Source: Thereva unica (Eukaryota > Arthropoda > Insecta > Diptera > Therevidae). From it: a stretch of 64,000 nucleotides of DNA. The position numbers and the translations under genes are program-made. Below are positions 54,325-64,000 of the stretch, one piece after another (position 1 is the first letter of the stretch; every line of letters starts with the position of its first letter). The DNA is taken from NCBI GenBank assembly GCA_949987705.1, contig OX465283.1:77013720-77077719 (forward strand), written 5' to 3'. Under the pieces are notes generated by a model that saw only the letters and a list, made by a program, of their open reading frames with translations, ran no database searches and was not told the origin of the DNA.

Positions 54325-55905
54325 CGCTTTTATTCTTCTTTATTCTTCTTTGTCCCTAAGCTGGCACGTCCTCGCAACGGATACGCTGCTGTCGGTGCCG
54401 CTGGGTCTCGAACTCTATTCACGATTCGTTTCCATTCTTGCCGGTTTTTGGCGACATCTCGAGTCTCGGTAACTGATAACCGTTGATGCTTTAAGTCACC
54501 TTCGATATTCTTTAGCAACGTTTTCTTCGGTGCCGATCGCTGGATTCTCCAGTCTGCGGGACGTCATCATCCATTCGGCAAACATGTCCAAACAACCGTA
54601 GTCGAAGTTTTTGCATTTCTTCTTCGATCAGTGTCTGTTGATCGCATCTTTGTCTGGCTGTCTCGTTTCGAAGACGATCGCGTAGTGAGACACCGATGAC
54701 CTGCCGCAAGCATCGCATTTGGAAGAACTCGAGCTTCTTAACGTCCAGTTTCAGATCCATAAAGAAGAATCGGAAGAATCAACGTTCGGTAAAAGCGTAC
54801 TGTTGGTTTGATGGAAGTATTTGTTCGTTTCCATATGCACCACTTGAGCGAGGCAAAGGCTGCTGTTGCCTGGCCGATGCAGCTGTGAACGTCGGACGTC
54901 ATTGTTACTTTCGTTTTCTGAATCAATGATCCCAAATATTTGAACCTCGAAACCTGTTCAATTTAGGTTCCATCGAGGTGAACACTGGCCCTCGATCCGT
55001 CCGTTGTGAGCACTTTGGCCTTTTCTGCATTGATTTTAACCCGTATGACTGGGCGATGCGGGAAATGTCGTATAAGATGTCCGTTGCGAACATTAAGTCG
55101 GTTACGAAGTTATTGTCGTCGTACCGATGTCGCCAATCGAATGCTTCACGAATAATCGCGTCGATCACAACATTGAAGAGAAGTGGCGAAGCTACGTCCC
55201 CATGTCGGACACCTGTTTGAATCGGGAACTGCTCGGATAAGTTGCTTCGAATACGAACGCTTCTGGTTAAGCCGTTGTAAAACGCTTGGAGAAGTTGGAT
55301 GATTCTCAATGGCACGTGTTCAGTTTCCAAAACTCTCCCCATGGTGTTCCAATCGATGTAATCGAAAGCGGATTTGAAATCGATGGAAACGACGACAGTT
55401 TGTTTGTGGCAACGAATTGTTTCTTCCGTTAGCTGAGGGAGTGCGAATATTTGATCAATGCATCCTCGATGTGGTCTAAACTCAGCGTGTTCTTTCCGGT
55501 TCGTTTGCTCTCGATGTTTCTGTAGCCTCCATTGTATGATTTTCGTAAATACTTTGCCGACGATCGAAGGAAGGCTAATACCAGTTCTTGCATTCCCGAC
55601 TGTCGCATTTTTTCAAAATTGGGACAACGATCGCTTTCTTACACGCCGAAGAGACCTGATCCGAATGCCACATATGAGGGCAAAAAGTCGTTGTGATAAG
55701 ACATCTCCTCCGGCTTTGATCATCTCAGCGGTTACTTGATCTATTCCCCGCGCTTTTCCATTTTTCAGCGATTTTATTGCCCATCTTCACTCGATAATTG
55801 TCGGCTCGGTATCAAGAAACTGATTCGTCGGTGGTTCGATAATCGGTGGTTCGGGTGCTGGACCTTACGGCGAATCGTGGTTGTATAGCTCAACGACGTT
55901 GCCAG
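54325..55905 (-). mobile_element. LINE remnant, RT to 3' end (3' part of an inverted insertion)
   Basis: On the minus strand: an ELYNHDSP linker (55895), IEWRWAIKSLKNGKARGIDQVTAE-like blocks, ACKKAIVVPILKKC, GISLPSIVGKVFTKI, HAEFRPHRGCIDQIFAL, VVVSIDFKSAFDYIDW (motif A), QTGVRHGDVASPLLFN (motif B), then DLMFATDILYD where MFADD is expected. The 3' region has LDVKKLEFFQMRCLRQVIGVSLRDR, FGHVCRMDD and DVAKNRQEWKRIVNRVRDP, and ends in an AAAGAAGAATAA-type tail. Frameshifts are frequent. The missing upstream part lies on the other strand at 56155-56664. Confidence 0.75.
54923..55342 (-). pseudogene. RT core with altered catalytic box
   Basis: 139 codons spanning the palm after motif A. Motif B is GVRHGDVASPLLFN (the usual GVRQGD). 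The catalytic box is FATD instead of FADD, losing one of two metal-binding aspartates. With the frame breaks on both sides it cannot encode an active enzyme. Confidence 0.65.
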
Positions 55906-56154
55906 CGGAGGGGTTTTGGGGGTTTTTTTGTTTCGTAGAAATACATTTGGCGACAGCGATGTATAGCCTGAACCAAACGAGATGACGTTTCTGAAAATTC
56001 GATCTTCCATGATCTTCGTATGTCTTATTCATATGCGCTTAATGTTTATTTGTGTGTAATTTTCATTTCCCCAAATGCGCGAAGAAATGAAAAATACCTG
56101 GATGACTATGTATGAAAAAGTATAGCGGAAGAAGAAGGGGTTTTTTTTACAAAA

Positions 56155-56664
56155 TTGTCAGATTGCATTGCCATCCAAACTGAACGTGGATGCATCGTGC
56201 GAGGACATCGGGCAAGAGTTTCAAATGGCATTATCCATCAAATTCGCGGCGCTCGCAATACCAGAAGATATCGATGTAGAAGAAAGGCAATTGTCGGAGT
56301 CTATTGTGGAATATGCAATGGAGTTGTGTCCACCTATCCGTAAACGGACGCAGCTATGAATCTCGGACAGCTGTCTGGAGCTCGTCGATCAGTGGGAGCG
56401 AATGAAATATGTCGACTTTGAGTAATACCGACGATTGAACAAAGAAGTTCGACAGAAAATGAAATCGGAACGCGAAGCGTACTGGAATAAAGTTGCAGCC
56501 GACGTGGAAGAAGCGGCGTCGAGGTACGAGTATCGGACGCTGTACCAGACAATCCGCCGGTTAGGCGGCAAGACAATATCAACACACAAATCGGATGAAA
56601 CTTTTGTGACTTCTCCCCATGAACGCCTGCAGCGGTAGAGAGAATTCTTCCACCAGCTGTACTA
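56155..56664 (+). pseudogene. Inverted upstream part of the 54.3-kb LINE
   Basis: Plus-strand frames read KLNVDASCEDIGQEFQMAL, KFAALAIPEDIDVEERQLS, LCPPIRKRTQ, NKEVRQKMKSEREAYWNKVA, YEYRTLYQTIRRLGGKTIS, FVTSPHERLQR, stop, REFFHQLY. This is the endonuclease-RT linker. It ends at ...QLY exactly where the minus-strand piece begins (ELYN), so the two halves of one element are head to head. A 250-bp stretch of unknown origin (55906-56154) lies between them. Confidence 0.75.
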
Positions 56665-57005
56665 AGGACGTAGCCAGCATTTTGCTTCGGGGGGTTTCAC
56701 CCTGCAGGCAGTGAGCAGCAGTTTGCACCTGTGGATGTTTTAGTTCATTTTTTTAGCAGCCGGGTGAGTCATAACCGTCAGGGCTAGCCGAAGACAGTCT
56801 TGTTGGAGTGTTATGCCCTTGAAACAATTAACTCCCACTAGCCAGCCCACAAAGGCTGTGACGCCAACAGTACCGGACTACCAGGAGAACAAGGAGGTGC
56901 ACCGACCGCTATGTGAAAACCCGACCTACGCGGAAATTTGGTGGCCTGTTATTAACCAGTTAAGCCGGCGGGATGCCTTATTAGGGCAAATGTAGTTGAA
57001 TTTAA
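56665..57005 (+). other. Unassigned stretch with a 60-codon ORF
   Basis: The ORF 56813-56995 (MPLKQLTPTSQPTKAV...) is rich in P, T and Q and could be the start of a LINE ORF1-type protein. No zinc knuckle follows, because the Helitron remnant begins at once. The base composition is higher in G+C than the neighbours. Confidence 0.3.
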
Positions 57006-57009
57006 TACA

Positions 57010-57425
57010 ATTGTAACGATTCACGCGTCGGTAATCCATCCGCGTTACTGCAGTGCTTAATGATAAACGAAGTTTTAATGTTTTGTTTGGAGCAGATGGT
57101 TTGCCGACACGTGAGCTCAATTGGGCCATGCGAAAAATATGGATATTCCAAATTCAGGCCACCAACGTTAAAGCGATTATTCCTGAGATTTGTTGATTGT
57201 CATTGGAAATGCTAATCGGACTGGAAATTGTAATGTTTTGGAATCTAAAGGAGTATCGATCGTAATCAACGGAATGCGGGGAATGAACATACTTTCTCCC
57301 GAGAATTTTCGTTTTAGAATTGTTGCATGTGTTAAATTCGGCATCAAATTCTTAATAGCAAGTCTGGTACCATTGCACAGTCGTGGTTGATTCCGATTAG
57401 CATCAAGCCGCGTTTACATCCCAAA
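57010..57425 (-). pseudogene. Helitron helicase, C-terminal part
   Basis: On the minus strand: NRNQPRLCNGTRLAIKNLMPN, ATILKRKFSGESMFIPRIPL, TPLDSKTLQFPVRLAFPMTINKSQ and HIFRMAQLSSRVGKP(S). This is the end of the PIF1-like helicase of Helitrons (LCNGTRL, FIPRI, FPV.L.FAMTINKSQGQ, GQLYVA.SRV). A frame change and loss of GQ after KSQ mark it as broken. It is the continuation of the fragment at 60110-61000. Confidence 0.8.
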
Positions 57426-57480
57426 GTCAACGCGAAAGTGCACTTTTATCTCACAGAATCTTCTTCTTCTTTAAACTCCT

Positions 57481-58947
57481 TTAATCCCTCATGGGGCATA
57501 GGGTGGAAACAGTTGCCCTCCAGCGGCCTCTGTTTTGCGCGACAGCTCTCAGCTCCGACCAGGATCTCCCAGTTGTTGCGGCTTCTTCTAGTAGGGTTCT
57601 CCTCCACGTTGTTCTAGGTCTTCCTACTCGACGGGAACCTTGCGGATTCCAGTCAAGGGCCTGTTTGGCTAGGTTTTCGTTTTCGCGTCGCAAGGTGTGG
57701 CCAACCCAATTCCATTTCCTTCGCCTGATTTGGTCGTCTATCCTTTCTTGGCCGGCACGGCGCCAAAGTTCTTTGTTTGAAATTCTATCTTGCCAGCGGA
57801 TTTTTAGGATACGACGAAGGCATCTGTTGATGAAGACTTGTAGGCGCCCTGTGATGAATTGGGTGACTTTCCATGTTTCGCAACCGTACAAAAGAACTGC
57901 CTTACCGTTGGAGTTGGTGTTAGTTGAGATCTCTGTTGATCTCCATATGCGGAACAGGCATGCATATGCGCCTCGTGCTTTGTTTATTCTGGAACTTACG
58001 TCTTCTTCTGCCCCACCATTTTCGGTAATAACACTACCGAGGTAGCAGAATTTATTTAGCAGTTCCACGTCACGGTTATTCAGCGCTGTCCGTTCAATGG
58101 TGTTTGCATTTCTCCGCATTTATTTAGTTTTAGTCGGATTTAGCCTTAAGCCTGCTGGACTACTTTCTGTTGCCAAATTGTTCAACATGTTTTTGAGGTC
58201 CTGGTGTCTGTGGGCCAGCAAACAGATATCATCGGCGTAGTCGAGGTCCTTAAGGCGGTCTACCAAACCCCATTGTATGCCGCCTGTTCGATTATCTAGA
58301 GCGCCGACAAGGATGTCATTTATTACTATAAGAAATAGTAAAGGCGAAAGTAGGCATCCTTGTCGTACTCCTGAGCTCACCTCAAAGCTGTCGGATAATT
58401 TTCCATTATGGAGAACTCTGCATTTGGAATTGTTATATAGGGCTTTTATCAATTCTATTATTTTATCAGGCAGTCCACGTCGCCGTAGTGCCTGCCATAT
58501 AAAGCTCCTATTGACCGAGTCGAACGCTTTCTCATAATCTACGAAAGCAAGGTAAAGGGGGGATCGGAATTCAGTAGACTGCTCCACTATTATTCTCAAG
58601 GTGTTAATATGATCAATACAGGAGCGGCCCTTCCTGAATCCAGCCTGCTGCCTCCTAAGCGTTCGGTCAACTGCCTCACTTATCCTAGATAGTAATATAT
58701 GGGACAAAATTTTGCCCACTGTAGATAGTAAACAGATGCCTCTCCAGTTGTCGCATATTGTTAGGTCCCCCTTTTTTGGTATTTTGACTATGATACCTTC
58801 CGTCCAATCCTCCGGAAAGGTACAGGTGTTCCATGCTATTTCTAGGATTGGCTGAAGCGCATCTGCTATGAGGCTTGAGTCGGCTTTCAACAATTCCGCC
58901 AGAATGGATGCCATCTTTCCCAGCTGCTTTACCATTGGCCATCGCAA
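57481..58947 (-). pseudogene. RTE LINE reverse transcriptase and C-terminus with one nonsense codon
   Basis: 58947-58123 reads FPEDWTEGIIVKIPKKGD, RRQQAGFRKGRSCIDHI, AFVDYEKAFDSVNR (motif A), SGVRQGCLLSPLLF (motif B) and DYADDICLLAHRH (catalytic box, intact). A TAA at 58120-58122 replaces the GAA of the 43.4-kb copy. The same frame then resumes at once: LLNKFCYLGSVITENGG, VLLYGCETWKVT, NRCLRRILKIRWQDRISN, WNWVGHTLRRE and RTTWRRTLLEE...WRATVSTLCPM. Apart from that stop, 488 codons are open. Confidence 0.9.
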
Positions 58948-59049
58948 GAATTGCGGTTACTATTTCCGTCTTGGATGGGGCCCGGGTGGTGATTCTTATT
59001 GGCTGTGCATTGTTGCTGTTTTCCTGAGGTTCCTGTGTAAGTGTACCAT

Positions 59050-60006
59050 TCATTCTCTCCATCTTTGGAGTTGCTCTTCGTCGCTGCACAGCAGCCTTCC
59101 ATCCGCACTCTTAACGGCATGCTTTTTAGTAGAGTGCTTTCCCGAGAGCTGTTTAGTGATTTGGTACAGCACCTTACTGTTGCCTCTGTTTGCCGCGTTT
59201 TCCGCTTTTTCTGCGAGCTCGTTTATCTGCTGCCTTTTATCACGCCGGACACTTCTCTTAACCTCCCGGTGTAATTGGGAGTATTCCCGTTCTAATTGGT
59301 GACGTCTTTCCGGGTCCTTTGTGGAGTTTACGCTATTTTTGAGGGCCCTTCTGCGTTCTATTTTTTGCCAGGTTGTGTCCGAGATCCAGTGTTGCTGGTT
59401 TCTTTGGACATAACCGATGCTTGTTTCCGCAGCCGTCAATATCGCGCCCTTTGTCGTACTCCACAATTCCTCAATATTTGTGTCGTCAGAAACTGTTTGC
59501 TGGTTTAATAATTCTAAAAAGTTTCCAGCGAATTCCCGCTTTTTAACGCTCTCCCGCAGAAGATCTACGTTAAACCGTCTACGGGTTATAGCATCATGTT
59601 GCACGTTTCTGATTGCGGCGATTTTAAGGCGAATAGTTGCTACAACCAAATGGTGGTCGCTTCCAGTATCCGCTCCCCTGAAACTCCTAACATCCTCAAG
59701 AATAGTTCTCCATCTGCGGCTAACGGCCACGTAATCTATCTGATTTCTCGTTCTACCATCGGGCGATACCCAGGTCTCTTTGTGTATCTTCTTGTGACAA
59801 AAGTAAGTTCCACCTACCATGAGTTGGTGGGAACTACAAAAGTCAACGAAAAGCTCACCATTGTTATTGGTAACTTGGCTTAGGCCTTGGTTTCCAATTG
59901 TGTGTTCAAGGCCGGTGTTGTCACGGCCGATCTGAGCGTTTAAGTCACCCATTAAAACAATGATGTCTCCCCTTGGAATAGAGCGAAAAACCTCATTCAG
60001 TCGCAT
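59050..60006 (-). pseudogene. RTE LINE endonuclease (C-terminal two thirds) and linker
   Basis: Key blocks: VLMGDLNAQIG (D-x-N metal and phosphate site), FCSSHQLMVGGTYFCHKK, TWVSPDGRTRNQIDYVAV and RSFRGADTGSDHHLVVA (the terminal SDH catalytic motif). The N-terminal third, including the first Asn and Glu, is missing because of 5' truncation. The linker to 59050 is charged and likely helical. The frame is lost at LQRWRE, where a small indel shifts the next 130 codons. Confidence 0.8.
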
Positions 60007-60109
60007 ATAGAATAGTCCGGGGAAATTGGCATTTTAAGGAGACAAAACTCCAAAAATTGGTCTACAGTTTCCTTGTGACTTTTTAAGAAGCAATTTCGGA
60101 ATCACAAAA

Positions 60110-61000
60110 AAAAACATGGCCGCCGGATATTACGCGTTATCCCGAGTTTTCCTTGTATCTCGGCTTCTATAAGTCATAAAAAATTGTTCAGCACTTCGTA
60201 TGTGATGTTGTACGTTCGAGTTTCCGTTGTGTTTAAATTCGATGGCAATTGGAGTGCGAAATGTGCAGTGCGCCCTCCATCTTATAGTGACGTTGCTATT
60301 CGATCGAATTGTGGCCATAATCAGCGAAATAACGAATGTTTTTCCTGTTCCACTTCGCGCATCCAGGAAAAAGATCTCACCAGTGTTGTTGTTCACCAAT
60401 TGCATCAATGTTTCTTAAGAATTTTTTGTTGTTCATTCAGTAATGGTACATTAGATTGAATCGCTTCTTGAAGCGCATCACGGTTATATTGATGCTCACG
60501 GTTCTTGACCGAACGCATCCTGCATGGGTCGATCGGCCGCAATCGTGCCAACTTGAATTAATAATTTATTTGTTATCGTCATGAACAAATCTGCAATGGC
60601 AATCAGTCCTTCGCTGTATATTTCGTCACACATTACCATTTCCGGATTGTGCAATGTATTTCGTACGCCATAGAATATGTCTTCGCACATGTATTCCATG
60701 TATTTGTTCCATAACTCTATAGGTTGAGACTGACAGCATGTTGTCAGGATGATGACGAATATCGTTCTTTTTTTATGCGCATTCGATGTGGCCACGGAAT
60801 CGGCGATTGTTTGGGCCCATTGGGAATCATCCTCTAATAAGCTCAAACGCTGACACGCCACTCGATATGTTTGACAAAGATGGCCATTTATCGTTCGTAA
60901 ATGTCTGAATGATTTTGGGCCACGTACGTTAATCAACAGCAAGCGCAAGTGGAAACATTCAACATTCGATGGACGAACAGTTGAGAATGTCACTGACCGA
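60110..61000 (-). pseudogene. Helitron helicase, N-terminal part with Walker A
   Basis: On the minus strand: ECFHLRLLLINVRGPKSF, LRTINGHLCQTYRVACQRL, DSQWAQTIADSV, FVIILTTCCQSQPIELW, NEQQKI(L) and, after one frameshift, LVNNNTGEIFFLDARSGTGKTFVISLIMATIRS. The Walker A is GTGKTF, preceded by DARS instead of the usual DAPGG. This order is diagnostic for Helitron Rep/Hel proteins. The Rep domain upstream is absent (the sequence stops near 61000). The frame breaks at about 60410 and again near 60140. The C-terminus is at 57010-57425, beyond the RTE insert. About 250 residues of helicase core are missing. Confidence 0.88.
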
Positions 61001-61424
61001 GGTTTTATTTATGATGCCTTTTTAACCCAGATGACCTTAACATAAAAATTCAGCTGTAAAAATTATTTAAATTTCCATCTCATTCCTCATCATATTACAT
61101 CCTTTTCTTATAAATGGCTTTTTCATCTCTTTCTATTTCTTTCAATTCCGGCATGGTCGTTTAAATAACGGTACGAAGGTAAAACTAGTGGGATGTTGTG
61201 CCTAGGGATTAGCCACTAATTACGCTTTTTCATGGTATTCTTTCTGTTGAATAACACTTCAAACTGGATGACCATAAAAAATCAAGAAAATGATATTTTT
61301 TCGCTTTTAATTACGTAAACTTTTATGTTCTCCTGAGTATCATTTAATAATATAATTTAGTGATAGATTCAAAACATGTTCCACCGAAGTAAAAAATTAA
61401 TTATATTTCACCATTGCGCAGCCG

Positions 61425-61490
61425 AGGATTGAACTTGGTTCCTCGGGATAGGATTCCAGCGCCTTAGCTCTAGGCTACCGATATACATAT
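61425..61490 (-). repeat. tRNA-like (SINE-type) fragment
   Basis: The minus strand carries an A-box-like word (TAGCCTAGAGCTAAGG) and, 35 bases on, a B-box-like word (AAGTTCAATCC) followed by a CCGAGG...CCTCGG pair. Spacing is right for a tRNA-derived promoter. The anticodon arm cannot form, so it is not a functional tRNA. Confidence 0.4.
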
Positions 61491-61787
61491 TTACTTTATT
61501 AGAAATCTCTTTTTTTTTGAAAAGGCTAAAATTGATAAGCGAAAACTTCACCATTGTCACATCCTATTGTAATAGATAAGCTTTGTTTTTACTGATCTTA
61601 ACTTGACAACACGAACAAAAGTGCATTTCATATTTTCCGCCTTCCACAATGTGGTGTGCGTGAAAATTGCAAAACTCTCACCTTCCTATTGGTACGTAAG
61701 AGTTCACTGCTTAGTCCTTACTGAGAGGCCGACTATGCGTCCGCATTTTTATAGTCGAAAGATAACGGTATCCTTTGGAAATTCTAA

Positions 61788-62015
61788 TAGAGGTCCCGCC
61801 AAAAGAGTTGATGCCGAGAAAGTCGCGTTTTCCATGCGCAGTAGAATCCCCGCATGCCGTTCCCGTCCCTTAGCCTAGTCGCAACAAATTTCGAAGGGGA
61901 AATTTGAAAATACATAAGCGCATTTCTTATCCACATGTGCGCAATTTTTATTTGTGTGCAGCTTTAATTTCCCCAGCTGCGCGCTCCGGCATCAACTCTT
62001 TTGGCGCGACCTCTA
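61788..62015. mobile_element. 228-bp MITE
   Basis: TAGAGGTC(C/G)CGCCAAAAGAG at 61788 and its complement ending at 62015 form TIRs of about 29 bp with one or two mismatches, continuing TTGATGCCG. The interior contains GCGCATTTCTTATCC and GTGCGCAATT words. No clear TSD is visible. Confidence 0.65.
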
Positions 62016-63546
62016 CCTTTTGGTGAACTACCTTATCAACAATGTAAATACATTAAATTTTTCCGATGTTTGAGGCCAATTATCTGGTAATTATTTACAA
62101 TGATTTTCAAAAAAATTATATTAATTTTTTCACGTGTTTTTATTTATGCCAAGTTATTTTTCATATTATGTCTATTTTTATTATCGGGTCATTTTAGTTC
62201 CGCAACATGGCCACGGACAGTTTCCTTTTCCATTTATTCCACATCAATCTTGTCTCACTTTATCTCTTTCTTCTTGTCCTTATGGACAAAATATTATTAT
62301 TAAAATATTTTTTCTCGTGCATCTTTTTCGATGTTTTTGACGTCACCATTAGAATCCCCGCGAAATTTTACATAAGTTTCATATGTCATTTTTATATGAA
62401 ACATAAAGTTTGACGTTTCGTTGCCGGGTGAAGTTTTTGTGTATGTCGCCGCGAGTGCAGTGATAGTGATTTTACCTGTTTGTTATTGTTTTTCAGGCAA
62501 GTAAAGTGATGTGATGCGTTTATTGTTCATTTGTGCTCATTTTTATGTGATGTTCGTAAAAATGTTTGTGGGTTTCAATGTAAAAACAGGTGGTTGAAAA
62601 ATGACTGGTTATGTCTGTCATTTGCCACCTTAAATTTTTAATTTTTCAACTGTATTGTGTGAAATTCATTACCATATTGTACAGGTGAAATCTTATTTAG
62701 CACACATTGCACAAGTGTTTTAACTTGGATGTGCTTATAACATGTTATTTAGTTGAAATTTGGTTTGTTTATATTGTTCGTGTAGTTGTTTTGTGTCAGC
62801 CTTAAATTTCTTATTAATCCGATTTTTCTCTTTTCAGGTACTTCTGGCAGGTAAATATGATTCTTTATCTGGTACATATTCTATTTTTAATTTCATCTCT
62901 TTGCGGAAAGCAAGTTTCAACTAAATTATAATATGAAGAGAACAAACCTATGCTACAGGTACAGGGAGTTATGATAAGTATTGCATTTTTCTATACTTCA
63001 ATGAACATTTTATGTCTGGTTTTTTTATTATTAATTTTACATTCCAGGTTTTTTTTTTTAATATTTCATATTTTTGCTTAGTTTTAAGTTAATTTCAATA
63101 TTTTGTGATGAAGTTGCGCCATCTGTTGGAAGTTGAATGAACTGTTATTTGGTTGGGGTTTGAATTAACGAGTTATGTACTAAACTAAAATTGGACTAGA
63201 TTTGGAACGACGATAATTATAGACAAAGCTTCTCAAACTTACCCGAAGGAACGAATATTCCACCATGGACTAGAAAATAGGCGAAAGTTCCAAAAATGGG
63301 AAGCTTGCATACATATGTAAATGTGATGGAAACGGAGTTTGGAAGTCAGTTTGATTTAAAAAGCGGTGAAAGTGTTCTAAAGTGACCTAAAGCAAAAAGT
63401 GGTGACTGAAAAGTGAACTTAAAAGGGATAAATAGAATTTAATAGTGTGAGATATAAATTTGCAAGTGATTAGAATTTGTAAGAACTCTAAGAATTGTGT
63501 TTGTTATTAAATCGTGTGTGGTTTTTAATAAAGAAGTTATTGTGTG
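62016..63546. other. AT-rich sequence; possible LTR remnant at 63100-63540
   Basis: No gene is recognised. The 63110-63540 part (AGTTGCGCCATCTGTTGG ... GGTTTTTAATAAAGAAGTTATTG) has the flavour of an insect retrotransposon LTR, with a late AATAAA, but TG...CA ends and a duplication were not found. CAGG/GTAAAT words at 62836-62860 look like splice sites around a very short exon and are probably chance. Confidence 0.3.
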
Positions 63547-64000
63547 AAAAGATTTTTGTAAAATCTGGTCTAGCTGTTTTTTGGTTTAAACGTCATAAAC
63601 TTAAAAGATTTCGACCTTCTTGAGGTGTAATTCGTAGCGAATTAACGAAAATATAATCTGAAAAGATTTTTATAATATTCGGGCGAGCTGTTTTTTGATT
63701 TAAACGACATATGTAAGTGACGATACCGCGCGAACCAAAAAATATCGACTTTTTTGAGGTGCCGAAAGATTAATATTAACGAAAAATGCTTTGAAAAAAA
63801 TTTCATAACAGTCGGTCGGGCCTTTTTTTTGTATAAATGAAAAAACTTCGGGTAAGTGTCAGAGAGACCTTAAATTAAAAAGTTTTGCTAATATCTAATA
63901 AACTCACTTTTCAAACATCACGATATTTTTTAACCTTGGATTACAACTTTTTTCGCGAATTTCCAGTAGTTACCGAAAAATTAGTTCTTTTTAGTCAATG
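63547..64000 (+). mobile_element. Copy of the 31.1-kb repeat, cut by the window edge
   Basis: It matches 31370-31520 and 31735-31990 in the same order: AAAAGATTTTTxTAAAAT, GAGCTGTTTTTTG.TTTAAACG, CGCGCGAACCAAAAAATATCGAC, GAGGTGCCGAAAGAT, TTTTGCTAATATCTAATAAA and TTTCCAGTAGTTACCGAAAA. It lacks a 180-bp segment that the 31-kb copy has at about 31550-31730, so that segment is probably a separate insertion there. Confidence 0.65.

Larger units (their letters stand above)
57445..60015 (-). mobile_element. Nearly complete RTE-clade LINE inserted in the Helitron
   Basis: On the minus strand it covers the endonuclease (from its middle), linker, full RT and the C-terminal region, then an (AGA)n-type tail at about 57460-57475. 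It resembles the SR2/RTE type. The 5' end is truncated within the endonuclease (about 60010). Damage is light: one frame excursion near 59050-58950 and one nonsense codon at 58120. It is the best preserved autonomous-type element in the window. Target duplications were not found. Confidence 0.88.

Noticed and set aside
61425..61490. Possible functional tRNA gene on the minus strand
   Set aside because: A and B boxes are present, but no anticodon stem or acceptor stem can be drawn; better as a SINE-type fragment.
62460..62860. Splice-like words (TTTTTCAG, TTTTCAG...GTAAAT) suggesting tiny exons of a host gene
   Set aside because: No open frame of useful size connects them; such words are frequent by chance in AT-rich DNA.
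63100..63546. LTR of a retrotransposon
   Set aside because: The late AATAAA and the GCGCCATCTGTTG word are suggestive, but TG...CA termini and flanking duplication are not visible.

Overview
The window reads as an AT-rich eukaryotic, probably insect, intergenic region. Nearly everything recognisable is a transposable element (TE) or a broken piece of one. The signs are several arthropod-type non-LTR retrotransposon (LINE) fragments, Helitron, hAT, PIF/Harbinger and Tc1/mariner-like pieces, GT...AG introns in one small gene, and no bacterial-style operons. I could not find a host gene, rRNA, functional tRNA or CRISPR array. The species cannot be named from the sequence alone.

Layout. 1-5 kb: dispersed repeats around a Harbinger-like element (1108-3894). 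That element carries a four-exon Myb/SANT-like gene and is itself split by a TTAA-flanked insert. 5-11.3 kb: a very large inverted repeat with two arms of about 2.6 kb around a 1.06 kb spacer. 13-21 kb: three LINE remnants. One is plus-strand, one is a long minus-strand LINE with endonuclease, reverse transcriptase (RT) and RNase H and a MITE inserted in the RNase H, and one is a short RT fragment. 21-28 kb: mostly gene-free AT-rich DNA with diverged tandem repeats, a small MITE and a 1.7 kb foldback-type element. 28-32 kb: a mariner-like fragment, an RTE endonuclease fragment and a 1.25 kb element with 15-bp terminal inverted repeats (TIRs). 34.7-35.9 kb: an internally deleted Harbinger with TTA target-site duplication (TSD). 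36-41.7 kb: a chain of LINE fragments, the last invaded by three different MITEs, each with its own TSD. 43.1-45.1 kb: a hAT-type element with 8-bp TSD holding an RTE fragment (10-bp TSD) and a hairpin MITE (3-bp TSD). 47.8-52.8 kb: a repeat split by a minisatellite-bearing solo LTR, a mariner transposase split by a MITE, an RNase H fragment, and another repeat split by a MITE. 54.3-56.7 kb: a LINE whose 5' part is inverted as in twin priming. 57-61 kb: a Helitron helicase split by an almost complete RTE LINE. 61-64 kb: a SINE-like fragment, a MITE and another copy of the 31-kb repeat.

The elements do not work together as a system. What they give is a readable order of insertion events, because many junctions keep their TSDs. 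No previously undescribed functional system is evident. The points most worth a second look are the giant palindrome, the spliced SANT gene inside a transposon, the identical 119-bp hairpins, the LTR minisatellite and the nested insertion series.
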